A stretch of DNA of 64,000 bases, from positions 1 to 64,000 of the forward strand of contig CAWHGA010000032.1 in NCBI GenBank assembly GCA_963828705.1, written 5' to 3'. Each line of letters starts with the position of its first letter. The stretch's first letter is position 1. The notes beneath the pieces were generated by a model. That model had not been told where the DNA came from. It saw only the letters and a list, made by a program, of their open reading frames with translations, and ran no database searches. The position numbers and the translations under genes are program-made. This document shows positions 18,306-28,107 of this stretch, one piece after another. This DNA is from CAWDJT01 sp963828705 (GTDB lineage Bacteria; Desulfobacterota; Syntrophobacteria; Syntrophobacterales; Syntrophobacteraceae).

Positions 18306-18307
18306 CG

Positions 18308-19468
18308 GTGAACGACAATTTGCAGAAACAGCTTACCGGCTTGCGCGACGCCATCGATCGCATCGATCAACAGCTGCTTCGCCTGCTGAACGAACGCATG
18401 GAACAGGCCAAGGAAATCGGCCGGATCAAAGCGGACGCCGGTTCGCCGTCCTTCGATCCGAGCCGCGAAGAAGCCATTTATGCGCGGTTGTCCAGGGGCA
18501 ATCCGGGACCGCTGAGCGATGATGGGCTGCGTTCCATCTACCGCGAAATCCTGGCCGCTTCCCGAGTGCTGCAGCATCCCCTGGAAGTGGCGTTTCTGGG
18601 ACCGGAATGGACCTATTCCCATCTTGCCGCCCGTTCCCTGTTCGGCCATTCCGCCAGCTATGTGCCGTTACCCACTCTCGAGGATGTCTTTGACCAGCTG
18701 GTCAAGGGGCTGGTGCATGTGGCCATCGCCCCCATCGAGAATTCCCTGGAAGGCGGCGTGACCCGCACCATGGACCTGCTTTACGAATGCGAAGCCCAGG
18801 TGGTCCGGGAGTGTTACCTGGAGGTCGCCCATTACCTGGCCGGCAAGGCCGCTTCGCTGGAGGAGGTGGAGCGCGTCTACGCTCATCCGCAGACCCTGGG
18901 GCAATGTCGTCACTGGTTGCTTCATAACCTGCGCCAGGCGGTCCTGCGCGAATGCAGTTCCACCGCTGAAGCGGCCCGGCTGTCACAGGAAGACCCCACC
19001 GGTGCAGCCATCTGCAATCTGTTTGCGGCCCATCACTACGGGCTAAATATCCTGGCTGCCCGGATCGAAGATCAACCTGGCAATATCACCAGGTTTTTTG
19101 CTTTGGCCCAGCATTTCAACCCGCCCACCGGCCATGACAAGACTTCGATCCTGTTTGCCGTGCCGGATCGACCGGGTGCCCTCCAATATGCCCTGGAACC
19201 CTTCACCCAGCATGGGCGCAATATGACGCGGATCGAATCCCGGCCCAGCCGAATCTCCGCCTGGCACTACCTGTTTTATGCCGACATCGAAGGCCATCGC
19301 GACGATCCGGCCATCCGCCAGAGTCTCGAGGATCTGGAGAAACGTGTTACCTTCCTGAAGGTGTTGGGTTCTTATCCACGCAGCGATCCATTTCGGCCCA
19401 TCCGTTTCCAGATGGAACAGGTGGCGCCGGTGATGCGGTTGGCTACGGCCGAACCGGCCAAGGTGTGA
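18308..19468 (+). CDS. pheA: Bifunctional chorismate mutase / prephenate dehydratase (P-protein)
   Basis: This 386-residue enzyme converts chorismate to phenylpyruvate. The N-terminal AroQ chorismate mutase spans ~1-90 (LRDAIDRIDQQLLRLLNERM). The prephenate dehydratase domain covers ~95-275 (VAFLGPEWTYSHLAA, PIENSLEGGVTRTMDLL, and the TRF motif in NITRFF). An ACT domain occupies the C terminus with SRPSRISAWHYLFYADIEGH, the probable Phe-binding regulatory site. GTG 18308 starts two bases after the preceding stop; a TTG at 18293 would overlap it. The gene is in the attenuated operon. Confidence 0.93.
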   Translation: MNDNLQKQLTGLRDAIDRIDQQLLRLLNERMEQAKEIGRIKADAGSPSFDPSREEAIYARLSRGNPGPLSDDGLRSIYREILAASRVLQHPLEVAFLGPEWTYSHLAARSLFGHSASYVPLPTLEDVFDQLVKGLVHVAIAPIENSLEGGVTRTMDLLYECEAQVVRECYLEVAHYLAGKAASLEEVERVYAHPQTLGQCRHWLLHNLRQAVLRECSSTAEAARLSQEDPTGAAICNLFAAHHYGLNILAARIEDQPGNITRFFALAQHFNPPTGHDKTSILFAVPDRPGALQYALEPFTQHGRNMTRIESRPSRISAWHYLFYADIEGHRDDPAIRQSLEDLEKRVTFLKVLGSYPRSDPFRPIRFQMEQVAPVMRLATAEPAKV

Positions 19469-19474
19469 GATCCG

Positions 19475-20168
19475 ATGAGTAACGCCGGAAAATTCTGCGG
19501 ATGCCTGATGAATGCGGAACCGCAGCACCTGCTGACATTCCTGCAGGATCCCGAAGTGGACCTGCTGGAATGGCGTCTGGACGCTTTTATCGCCCATCAG
19601 GGCTGGTCCAGGACCCGAGAGATGTTGGCCCTGCTCGGTTCGGATCGGCGCCGACCGATACTGGTCACCAACCGGCCCGAGCGCCAAGGGGGCATGTTTG
19701 TCGGTTCCGAGACCGAACGATTGGCCGTCCTGGCGGAAGCCGTGGCGGCCGGTGCCGACTGGGTGGACCTGGAAGATGACGTGGACACGCCTGTTCGTCG
19801 GCAGGTTCCACCAACTGGGTGCCAGAGTGCTGGTCTCTCACCATGATTTCTCTCAGACGCCGGGACTCGGAGAACTGCAAGCCATCGCCCGAGAATTGGT
19901 GGTCGATGCCGACTGCATCAAGATCGTCACTTTCGCCAATAACCCCGAGGATTGCCTGCGGGTGTTGCAGTTGATCCCGTGGGGGCGGGAAACGCTTGGG
20001 GCGGATGTCATCGCCTTTTGCATGGGGGCCGCTGGCCGCTGGAGCCGGGTGGTGAGCTTGCTGCTCGGCAGTCCCTGGACTTATGTGAGCCTGCAGGCCG
20101 GACTGGAAGCGGCACCAGGGCAATACTCCGTCACCGAAATCCGGACTCTTCTGGAGATGCTCGCATGA
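19475..20168 (+). CDS. aroD: Type I 3-dehydroquinate dehydratase (one frameshift)
   Basis: The ~230-residue enzyme dehydrates 3-dehydroquinate. The first frame gives VDLLEWRLDAF, LVTNRPERQGG and WVDLEDD. The second frame, from about 19790, gives GARVLVSHHDFSQTP with the active-site His, then DCIKIVTFANNPEDC with the Schiff-base Lys, and the C-terminal tail to 20168. Both parts are conserved, so a one-base insertion near 19785-19795 is assumed to be an assembly error. It starts 6 bp after pheA and overlaps aroE by 4 bp. Confidence 0.85.
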
Positions 20169-20986
20169 TGCGTGTGGTGCAAAGCGATTTGTTTGCCGTC
20201 ATCGGCCACCCGGTGGCCCATTCCCTGAGCCCGGTTATGATGAATGCCGCTTTTGCCGTTCTGGATCTGCCCGCTCATTATCTGGCGTTGGAGGTCGATG
20301 AACTGGCGTCGGCCCTGCGGCTGCTGGCCGATATCGGTGTGCGCGGCCTAAGCGTCACCATCCCTCACAAGGAAATCGCCTGTCAGCAAGCGCTGAAACT
20401 GGATGACACGGCCCGGGCCATCGGTGCCGTTAACACCCTGCGGTGCGTGAATGATCCCGTCGGCTGGGAAGGGATCAATACCGATTGGCTGGGGGCGGTG
20501 CGAGCCCTTCAGCAGGTGACATCCCTTCCCGGCAAACGAGCCCTGGTGATCGGCGCCGGTGGTTCGGCGCGCGCCGTGGTCTACGGCCTCAAGCGCGAAG
20601 GAGCGGCGGTGAGCGTCACCAATCGCACGCCGGAACGCGGCGAATCACTGGCCGCCGCTTTCCAAGCCGAGTTCGTGTCCCTGGCTGAAGTCCCTCGGCA
20701 GCGTTTCGATATCCTCGTGCAATGCACCTCGGTGGGTCTGACCGGGGGAGCGATTTCCGAGGTGTTACCGCCATCGGTCTTCCATCCCGAAATGGTGGTC
20801 ATGGATCTGGTCTATCGACCGCTGTGGACCCCCTTTCTGCTGGCGGCCCGGGGCGCCGGTTGCGTCACCGTTTCCGGCCTCGATATGCTGCTGTTACAGG
20901 GTGCGGCGCAGTTCGAATGGTGGTTGCAACGGCCGGCGCCCATAGCATCAATGAAAGATGCCCTGTTGCAAAAGTTGGGGCAGTGA
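20165..20986 (+). CDS. aroE: Shikimate dehydrogenase
   Basis: This 273-residue NADPH-dependent enzyme reduces 3-dehydroshikimate. It has GHPVAHSLSPVMMNAAF at the N terminus, the catalytic Lys in SVTIPHKE, NTDW, the nucleotide-binding GAGGSARAVVYGL and NRTPERG, and GLDMLLLQGAAQFEWW near the C terminus. ATG 20165 overlaps the aroD stop (ATGA), indicating translational coupling. A second ATG follows directly. Confidence 0.95.
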   Translation: MMRVVQSDLFAVIGHPVAHSLSPVMMNAAFAVLDLPAHYLALEVDELASALRLLADIGVRGLSVTIPHKEIACQQALKLDDTARAIGAVNTLRCVNDPVGWEGINTDWLGAVRALQQVTSLPGKRALVIGAGGSARAVVYGLKREGAAVSVTNRTPERGESLAAAFQAEFVSLAEVPRQRFDILVQCTSVGLTGGAISEVLPPSVFHPEMVVMDLVYRPLWTPFLLAARGAGCVTVSGLDMLLLQGAAQFEWWLQRPAPIASMKDALLQKLGQ

Positions 20987-21180
20987 GAGTGTGAGGCCGT
21001 GTATCGCGCCACATACAGCTAGGGGCAATTCATGAATTGCCCTTACATCTGGCTTCACGGCGACTTCCTAATTGGCTGCAGTGGCAAACCTCACGGTTGA
21101 CGCCAAAACAGTTATAAGGTGAGTTTCTACATCCGCTGGTTGGCAATAGGAACTGTCCAAACATAACCATTGCGGACGTT

Positions 21181-21385
21181 GCGTTTCATTGCATTCAATG
21201 CAACCTACTATTCTGTCAGCTTTGTTTTGCAGGCTCGGTGACTAGGCCTGGATTCCCGCGCAGGCGGGAATCCAGGTGTTTATAAGGTTCACTGGACCCG
21301 CGCCTGCGCGGGGGTGACATTCTATACCCGTCGAAACTATTTTGGTGGAGCACTACGGTAGGTCGTGTTGAATGCAATGAAACGC
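21181..21385. repeat. Composite palindromic element, copies 2 and 3 of the GCGTTTCATTGCATT repeat
   Basis: The 483-bp gap between aroE and aroA contains GCGTTTCATTGCATTCA at 21181-21197 and its inverse, TGAATGCAATGAAACGC, at 21369-21385, i.e. terminal inverted arms 205 bp apart. Both are flanked inside by the GTAGGT/ACCTAC element seen at 5671. In the middle lies a different palindrome, GATTCCCGC-GCAG-GCGGGAATC at 21251-21272, followed by CGCGCCTGCGCGG near 21300. It looks like one repeat family inserted in, or grown around, another. Confidence 0.65.
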
Positions 21386-21468
21386 GACACAAAAATCACG
21401 GCGAAATGGCATACTTATTGTTGGGCGGCTCCTTAGATCCTGAGGTTCTGAAGAGTGAGTAGACAAGG

Positions 21469-22741
21469 ATGATCCAAACCATAACACCCGTTGACGGTCT
21501 ACGGGCGCGAGTGCGCCTGCCGGGCTCCAAGTCGGTCACCCACCGAGCGCTCCTGATGGCGGCTTTGGCCGAGGGTGAAAGCCTGGTGCGCAATCCGCTT
21601 CGCGCCGAAGATACGTTGCTAACCGGCCACGCCCTGGTACAGCTTGGAGTACAGCTCGATCTGGGAAGACAACGCCGTGCGCGTGCGTCCCCCGAGGGTG
21701 CGCTGGAGCCAGCCGCCGGGGCCGATCCATCTGGGCAACAGCGGCACCAGCACGCGATTGTTGGCGGGTCTCCTGGCGGCCGGTTGCGGGCGCTTCGTGG
21801 TGGACGGCACGGCGCGGTTGCGCGAACGCCCCATCGGCCCGGTGCTGCAGGCCCTGGCCGGACAGGGGGTAAGCTGCCGCTATCTGGGTGAAGCCGGCTA
21901 TCCGCCTGTGGAAATCGAGGCCCGAGGGCTTCAGGGCGGCGATATCGAAATCGATGCCCGCCAGAGTTCGCAGTTTCTTTCCGCTGTTTTGCTGGTGGCG
22001 CCGTGTGCGCCGCGAGACATGGTGGTGAGCTGGCTGGAACCTCTGGCCTCGGCTCCCTATGTGCACCTGACACTCGCCATGTTGGGACAATGGGGGATTG
22101 AGTACCAGTGGTTGGGTCCCAACCGGGTCCTCATCCCGGCCCCCCAGATCTATCGAGCCCAAGAATACCTGGTGGAAGGGGATTGCTCGTCAGCATCCTA
22201 CTGGTGGGCGGCGGCTGCGGTGACCGGGGGCGACATCCACACATCACCGGTTGGGATCGACGCGCTTCAGGGCGATTGCCGCTTCCTGGGAATCCTCGAA
22301 CGCATGGGTTGTACCGTGCGTTGGGAGGAAGAAGGCGTCCGCGTGCTGGGACCAGAAAGGCTCCAGGCTCTTGACCTGGATATGAACGCCATGCCTGACA
22401 CGGTGCCGACTCTGGCCGTGGTGGCGGCCTTCGCCGACGGTGCTACCCGAATCCGCAACGTGGGTCATCTGCGCATCAAGGAATCGGACCGGATCGCCGT
22501 GGTTGCGGAGGAACTGACCAAACTTGGGATTGCCGTCGAAGAACTGCCGGATGGCCTGGTGATTCAGGGCGGCGGCGCGCATGGTGCGGCCGTTGAAGCC
22601 CACGATGACCACCGCATTGCCATGGCATTTGCCGTTGCTGGACTGCGTGTTCCTGGAATCACCATCCATGGGGCCGAAGCAGTGGCCAAATCCTACCCCA
22701 CCTTCTGGGATGAATTCACCAGACTCGGAGAAGCATCCTGA
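21469..22741 (+). CDS. aroA: 3-phosphoshikimate 1-carboxyvinyltransferase (EPSP synthase, one frameshift)
   Basis: This ~424-residue EPSP synthase joins phosphoenolpyruvate to shikimate 3-phosphate. The first frame carries LPGSKSVTHRALLMAALAEG and the LRAEDT segment. The second frame, from ~21660, carries LGNSGTSTRLLAGLLAA, the VEGDCSSASYWWAAAAV motif, RIKESDRI and HDDHRIAMAFAVAGL. One base is missing near 21655-21665 between LGVQLDL and EDNAVRV. The two-domain fold is complete once joined. It is separated from aroE by a repeat-filled gap, so cotranscription with the operon is likely but not certain. Confidence 0.9.
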
Positions 22742-22904
22742 CAGCCGCTGATCCCTGGCGGTAAACCCCTTGCCGCAGATGATCCCCAGCCATAAGGGCA
22801 GGCCTCACCACCAACGGAAAACCAGCACGTAACGGGCGCAGAGCACCGTTCGCGCTGAATACAGCGCCACAGAATAATGTGTCCGAAATACTGCCCATTC
22901 CGCT

Positions 22905-23115
22905 CGTCATTCCCGCGAACCGCCATGGTCTATGGGGGGCCGCAACGAAACATGAAGGTCACCCGGGTCACCCCCATGTCATTCCCGCGCAGGCGGGAAT
23001 CCAGAGAAATAGCCTGGATAACGGCTTTCGCCGGTATGACAGAACGGATTTTCATATGAAGGCGGGAATCCAGATGGATTGGGAAGCTTCTGGCCCCCCG
23101 CCTTCGCGGGGGTGA
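22905..23115. repeat. Cluster of REP-like palindromes
   Basis: The 950-bp gap after aroA has no convincing gene. It contains ATTCCCGC-GCAG-GCGGGAAT at 22981-23000, GGCTTTCGCC near 23021-23034, AGGCGGGAATCCAG at 23060, and CCCCCGCCTTCGCGGGGG near 23094-23112. These are interspersed intergenic repeats of the 'cattcccgcgaaagcgggaatccag' type common in proteobacteria. Confidence 0.7.
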
Positions 23116-23440
23116 CGTAACGGATTACTGGTCATTTTATTGGGTGGACGTGTACCGAGCATCGAAGGGTGAGCAGGCCTTTCGCATGAGGCTCCAGTAC
23201 GAAGAGTTCAGTTGCGGAGCACAAACGCCTGCAAGCAGGAAGAGCATGCGCACACCACCGAGTCCGTGATATAGTGTTTGCAGCTCTCAGCGCTTTGCAG
23301 GCAACCTCGACCTCTGGGGAGGAGATGGGCGGGCCGGGCCCTCGGGAGGGTGTTTCAGACAACGCGGGGCGGCTACTGCAGCGGCATCTGCGCTTCTCTG
23401 AGAGGGTGTCCAAAAAGCCCGGCGGCAATTTGCCTCTGCC

Positions 23441-23509
23441 GTCACCCCGGTGAAAACCGGGGTCCAGAAGTCTTGAAAAATCTGGATTCCGGCTTTCGCC
23501 GGAATGACG
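23441..23509. repeat. REP-like paired palindrome, copy A
   Basis: ACCCCGGTGAAAACCGGGGT is followed by CCAGAAGT, a short spacer, and ATTCCGGCTTTCGCCGGAAT then GACG. A near-identical arrangement is at 29931-29994. Confidence 0.7.
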
Positions 23510-23697
23510 CTAATGTGATCCACGACGACTTTTTCGATATGCTAATGGGTCTTTTTGGGGCAGACACAACGAACACGGTCATGTGGATTTTTCAACCCAA
23601 TGCTCGTCCATGAGGCACGGAGGATTGAACGGTTTCCGGTTGTGGCTGTAATGTGGCGGCTTCCGGGTCGATCGAGTCCAGATCAGGAGGGAATCTT

Positions 23698-24027
23698 ATG
23701 AAGAAACGTCTGAGGAAAAAGAAACGAATCGGGGAGTTCCAGGAATTTGGGTTTGATGTGATGTACACGGCCCGCGACGAATTGTCGGAAGAAGAACGGG
23801 AGAGCCTGCTGTGGTCGTTTGTTGAGGGCGCCATTGAGGCCAACGATTTGGCTGGCGGCGGTGGTGGTGACAAGACCGTCGGACTGTTCGTGATTTCCAA
23901 CAAATCGCGTGGTTCAGTCACCGAAGATCAACGTCTGGCTGTCCAGAAGTGGCTGGAAGGCGAGTCGCGGATCGCGTCGTTCGAAGTGCGCCCGTTGGTG
24001 GACGCCTGGTATGGCCCCATCGAATAG
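23698..24027 (+). CDS. yggL: YggL family (DUF469) ribosome-associated protein
   Basis: This 109-residue protein has the YggL pattern: a basic start MKKRLRKKKRIGEFQEFGF, a central DELSEEERESLLWSFVEGAIEANDLA, and a Gly-rich loop. The Escherichia coli homologue binds the 50S subunit; the exact role is unclear. ATG 23698 has AGGAGGG about 8 bases upstream, which decides the start over a longer open frame. dacB follows 3 bp later. Confidence 0.85.
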   Translation: MKKRLRKKKRIGEFQEFGFDVMYTARDELSEEERESLLWSFVEGAIEANDLAGGGGGDKTVGLFVISNKSRGSVTEDQRLAVQKWLEGESRIASFEVRPLVDAWYGPIE

Positions 24028-24030
24028 GGG

Positions 24031-25546
24031 ATGAACAAGGAAGAACCATTGCGGCGAAAGCTCTCACGCCCTTACGCCTCATGGATTTTCACCCAAACAG
24101 GCTGGTGGCTGCTGCCGGTGCTGCTTCTGGCGCCTTTGTTTCTGGCTGATGCCGCGCCAGTCGATCAACCGGGCGGCGATTGGGCCAAGCGCCTTCAGCC
24201 GCTGCAACACGCCGCTCGTCAGGTGGCGATTCAGGTGGTCTCCCTTCCGGACCGGCGCCTGGTTTATGCGCATCAGGCCAACCGGCGCCTGATGCCGGCT
24301 TCTGTGGTCAAGATTCTCGTCAGTTATGCGGCATTGAAGGAATTGGGCTCGTATCATCATTTCACCACCGAGGTCTGGAGCCGGCAGGTGGTGCGCGATG
24401 GTGTCCTGGCTGGCGATATCTGGATAAAGGGCAGCGGCGATCCCTTTCTGGTGCCGGAGAAGCTCTATCTGCTTGGGCAAAAGATCAGAGAGGCCGGAAT
24501 TCATCGCATCGATGGCGGGATCGGGGTCGACAACGGCTATCTCCGCGCCTCTGTGGAAAAGATCTGCCTGGATGGCCAGTGCGATCGTGCCTACAATCCG
24601 GTGATCACAGCGACCACCCTCGATTTTAATACACTCACCTTGCAGCTTCGCCCCTCAAGCCGTCCTGGCGTGCCCGTGACGGTGGAGGTCTTTCCGCACG
24701 GCGACTACGCCGTGGTGGACAACCAAGTCGGAAGGGGCGATGCCCAGGCGGGTGAAAGCGGGATTCAGGTGCATTCGGCCGGAGTGACCGCAGATGGCCG
24801 TGAACGTTACCGACTCACCGGGAGTCTTGCCGCCAAGTCTGGCTGAAGCCATCGAAGTGCGGGTGAATGTGAACGACCCGGTGAGCTTCTTCGCGCGCTC
24901 CCTCAAGTGCCTGCTGGGCGAGATCGGGGTCGAAGTGCGAGGTGGAATCCTGCCTGCCGGCTCGGTGCCGAGTGGCGCGCGCAAATTGACCGAATACACC
25001 TCCCCACCTCTGAAAGACATCCTGTACGGCCTCAATCGTTACAGCAACAATTTCATGGCGGAGCTGCTGCTGCGGGTGCTGGGTGCGGAAATCAAGGGAT
25101 TGCCCGGCAGTGCCGAAAAAGGCCTGGAAGTGTTGGGCGAGACGCTCGCTGCCCTCGGCGTGCCCGGTACAGAACTGGAACTGGACGGTGGCTCGGGGTT
25201 GAGTCGCCGCTGCCGGGTGAGCGCTCAGGCTCTGTGTTCGGTGTTGGTGGCCGCTTACCATGATCCGGAAATTGGGCCGGAGTTCATGGCCTCTCTGGCT
25301 ACGGGCGGGGAAGAGGGGACCCTGCGGCGCCGTGGCAAACGCTTGACCAATCCGGCCTCGATTCGAGGCAAAACCGGCTCGCTCAGTGACGTGATAGGAT
25401 TCGCCGGTTATGTTAGCGCTCCCGGCGGCGGGACCCATGCCGTTGTCATCCTGCTCAACGAGGTTCATAAGCCGGCCGAAGCCAAAGCGGCCATTGACCG
25501 TTTCCTGTCATGGTTGGCTGGGATTCGCAGTTCTGGAGAGCAGTGA
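24031..25546 (+). CDS. dacB: D-alanyl-D-alanine carboxypeptidase / PBP4 (S13, one frameshift)
   Basis: A ~505-residue penicillin-binding protein that trims or hydrolyses peptidoglycan cross-links in the periplasm. It has a signal-anchor at ~20-40 (WWLLPVLLLAPLFLADAAP), the SxxK nucleophile motif in MPASVVKILVSYAAL, SxN in RYSNNFMAELLLRVLG, and the KTG motif in RGKTGSLSDVIGFAGY. The frame changes near 24836-24840 between GSLAAKS and SLAEAIEVRV, a single missing base. All three active-site motifs are present, so the gene is likely functional if the frameshift is an assembly error. Confidence 0.88.
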
Positions 25547-25947
25547 GGGTAGCGCCCATAGGGAAAAGAAACGGGTGGATCATACCCGCACCGATCCGCG
25601 CGCTACGTGTCCATTGCTTGGCTGCGCCCAAGGCCGTCCTTAGAAAGCCGCGTCGGATTATGGCGAGTTACAAACACCCCGCCTTGTAGCTGATTCACGC
25701 TTAGCTGGTCAGGCTGAAAAACCGCATAAGCGTTGAAATGTGGAAGGACTATAGAGTCTTCAATGCAGCGGGACTGCTCCACGAGTGGCGGAAGAAGTGG
25801 GCGGCATATCTACCGCAACCCAGCTAGCCCATGAGACAAAAGAAGTTGTTTTATCTCATGTTTTTCCGCCAAAGCCCCGTAAGTCCGCGTGTTTCCTGGG
25901 GTGCCCAAACGCCAACATTGGACAAAATGATGAGAAGGCGAGACGGC

Positions 25948-25976
25948 TTGACCGCTGCACTATTTTGTTATAACAT
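25948..25976 (+). promoter_or_regulatory. Promoter with palindromic operator of the AbrB-Doc module
   Basis: TTGACC at 25948-25953 and TATAAC at 25969-25974 (or TAACAT at 25971-25976) form a promoter. The perfect 10-bp palindrome TGTTATAACA at 25966-25975 covers the -10 region and is a good candidate for the antitoxin operator. GAGGAGG follows before the ATG. The rest of the 455-bp gap after dacB holds only a 29-codon open frame at ~25738, not supported as a gene. Confidence 0.5.
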
Positions 25977-26000
25977 ATGGTGTAACGAGGAGGTGCTGTT

Positions 26001-26225
26001 ATGCGTGCTACCGTGACACAAATTGGCAATTCAACCGGCGTTATCCTGCCGAAGGAGGCCGCTGCCCGCCTCAAGGTGAAGAAAGGCGACAGCGTGTTTT
26101 TAACGGAAACACCTGATGGTTATGCCGTCACGCCCTACGATCCGGAATTTGAGGCACAAATGGAAGCGGCACGGCGCGGTATGGCTAAGTACCGTAATGC
26201 CCTGCATGAGCTTGCCAAGAAATGA
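26001..26225 (+). CDS. AbrB/MazE-type antitoxin
   Basis: This 74-residue swapped-hairpin AbrB protein (TVTQIGNSTGVILPKEAAARLKVKKGD) has an acidic/helical C-terminal tail that would bind the toxin. It overlaps the next gene by 4 bp (ATGA) and is preceded by a strong ribosome site and a palindromic promoter region. It probably binds its own promoter and neutralises the Doc toxin. Confidence 0.85.
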   Translation: MRATVTQIGNSTGVILPKEAAARLKVKKGDSVFLTETPDGYAVTPYDPEFEAQMEAARRGMAKYRNALHELAKK

Positions 26226-26618
26226 CTTGGCGCTGGCTCCTCGAGGGGGTTGTCATTGCCATGCACGGCGAACAAATTGCCGAGCATGGCGGAAGCCTTG
26301 GTATCCGTGATGCCGGTCTGTTGTCATCAGCCCTTGCACGTCCGCAAAACCAAGTGGCTTATGGCGAGCCGTCGGTGTTTGATCTGGCTGCCGCCTATGC
26401 GTTCGGCATCATTCGGAACCATCCTTTTGTGGATGGCAACAAGCGCACAGGTTTTCTTACCGCCTATGTCTTTCTTGATCTCAATGGATGGGAACTGATG
26501 TCATCAGAAGCTGAAGCCGTGGCCGCTGTGCTGGCTTTGGCAGACAGGCGAAATGGATGAAGCTGGTTTTGCGGACTGGCTTAAAACCAAGTCCGTCATT
26601 CGGGCGGCGCAGGAATAA
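26222..26618 (+). CDS. Doc-type Fic toxin, death-on-curing family (one frameshift near 3' end)
   Basis: This ~131-residue Fic-fold protein carries HPFVDGNKRTGFLTA, the Doc catalytic motif that transfers phosphate to EF-Tu in the P1 Doc system. The frame as read stops early after LADRRNG at 26560. Removing one A near 26546-26550 gives LADGEMDEAGFADWLKTKS and a stop at 26618, the normal Doc tail. The HxFx(D/N)GNKR motif is upstream of the break, so it is unaffected. Confidence 0.82.
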
Positions 26619-26621
26619 CAA

Positions 26622-26717
26622 GTGAACGACCGAAAACACCTTACAGCGCTTGAGGTGGACAACCTTCTTGCCGCGACTCAGGGGGCAGACCGCGAACGTA
26701 GGCCGAACAATCCCTGA
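26622..26717 (+). pseudogene. Fragment resembling the start of a tyrosine recombinase
   Basis: GTG 26622 opens 31 codons beginning VNDRKHLTALEVDNLLAAT, similar to the N terminus of small phage-type integrases (KxLTxxEVxxLLxAA). It stops at 26717, where the next gene begins. It lacks the catalytic domain. It follows a TA module, so it may be the scar of a lost mobile element. The match is short. Confidence 0.4.
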
Positions 26718-27356
26718 TGATTCCCGTTGATGAGCAGGTCAAGGTAGAAGCCCGCCTGATTCGAGGGACGCTACCGAAATCCGCTGTCATTTGCCACCCC
26801 CACCCGCTCTATGGTGGTAGCATGGACAACAACGTGGTGCTGGCGGCTCAAGCGATATTCCAGCGGCTAGGGTGGAACGCGGTGCGCTTCAATTTCCGGG
26901 GGGTGGGCCGAAGCAGCGGACAGCACGCCGATGGCATGGGTGAACGCGCGGATCTCAAGGCGGTTTGCCGGTTCTTGCGAAGCCAACCGGGAGAGCCGGA
27001 CGTGCCGCCGGATAAGGCTGGTATTCTTTGCCTGGTGGGCTACTCCTTTGGCGCCTGGGTGGCCATGGGTGCCGTTAATGATGGGCTGACCGCCGACTCG
27101 CTCATTCTCGTCTCGCCGCCGTTGGATTTCATGCGGTTCGATGGTTTGCAGTTGCCGCCCATTCCCTGCCTCATCACCCTGGGGGAGCGCGATGACTTCT
27201 GCCGAGTAGCCTCGCTTCGCCACTGGCTGGAATGCCAGCCGCAAACAGGCATCCAGCGGCAGGTGACCACTTTCTCCGGGGTGGATCATTTCTACTGCGG
27301 GCCGGGAAGGGCTGCTGCAGGAGGAAATTAGAGGGTTTTTGCAGGGTCCGGGATAG
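26717..27356 (+). CDS. Alpha/beta hydrolase, COG2945-like (frameshift at the 3' end)
   Basis: This ~212-residue cytoplasmic hydrolase has the oxyanion region CHPHPLYGGSMDNNVV, the RFNFRGVGRSSG element, the nucleophile elbow VGYSFGAWVA and the catalytic His near SGVDHFYCG. These match COG2945-type hydrolases, whose substrates are unknown. One frame ends at 27331 after GRAAAGGN, while another continues GREGLLQEEIRGFLQ to 27356, the usual C-terminal helix, so one base is probably extra near 27300. The ATG overlaps the stop of the upstream fragment. Confidence 0.75.
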
Positions 27357-27571
27357 TCTTCATCCGGTTGGACTGATCCATGCTCTTTCGTTCAAGAAAT
27401 GGGCTCCAATTTATGAACAGGCCTTTTCCTGAGTTCGGAAAAAGCGCCCGACCCAGATACTCCCTTGTGACAAGAAGCGCAAGGAGCGGTATCTGATTGA
27501 AACCGGAAGGGGGAACCCCTCCAGGTCGTTCGGACCAGTCTCGGGAAAATCTGGGATCTTCCGGTTAAGAA

Positions 27572-28000
27572 TCAGGGCTTAACGGTCACCGTCTTCAGAT
27601 GTTCCCCGAATTCCCTATCGACTCGAGTCACATGGTTCTTATACCAATTTATGACAAAATCAATAAGTTCGCTTGGAGTCATATCATTTGTATCAAAGAG
27701 CTTCTCTTCCAGTTCAAATACTGTTTTAATGAAGTTATCGTGCTCGCGCTTGTGGTCGAAAAATTTTGGATATTTATATTTTATCATGTATTTTTCTTCA
27801 GTAAAGAAGTGGTTAAATGCGTATTCTCTCAACTTAAGGATATCAGTATAAATCTTAAGTTTGTCTTTTTCGTCAATAACACTTGTTGCCGAACTGGAAT
27901 AAATGTCGTAGGTTTTATTAAGCATATCAAGAAATGTTTTGTGCTGTTTATCAATCTCGTCGATTCCGATGCAATATTTTTCGTGCCATAAAAATGACAT
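27572..28000 (-). CDS. Bacteriohemerythrin
   Basis: This 142-residue four-helix oxygen-binding protein carries the diiron ligands WHEKYCIGIDEIDKQHKTF, then NHFFTEEKYM, HKREHDNF, and a C-terminal HVTRVDREF. Free hemerythrins of this size bind O2 and may protect or signal in anaerobes. It is clearly more AT-rich than its neighbours, with many AAA, TTT and ATA-type codons, suggesting recent acquisition. The 216-bp gap to the upstream hydrolase shows no gene. Confidence 0.92.
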   Translation of the reverse strand: MSFLWHEKYCIGIDEIDKQHKTFLDMLNKTYDIYSSSATSVIDEKDKLKIYTDILKLREYAFNHFFTEEKYMIKYKYPKFFDHKREHDNFIKTVFELEEKLFDTNDMTPSELIDFVINWYKNHVTRVDREFGEHLKTVTVKP

Positions 28001-28107
28001 AAGCCTCCTCCATGTTATTCATACCAATGTCAAGGTTGTCATATACTGTCTATTTTAGACAATAACCGATGGGAAAAACCTTATCAAGCTGATCGTTCCA
28101 ATGAGGC

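Noticed and set aside
22905..23115. Repeated GCGGGAATC palindromes considered as a CRISPR array
   Set aside because: Repeats are palindromic, unequal in length and irregularly spaced, with no constant spacers and no cas genes nearby; they fit interspersed REP-like repeats.
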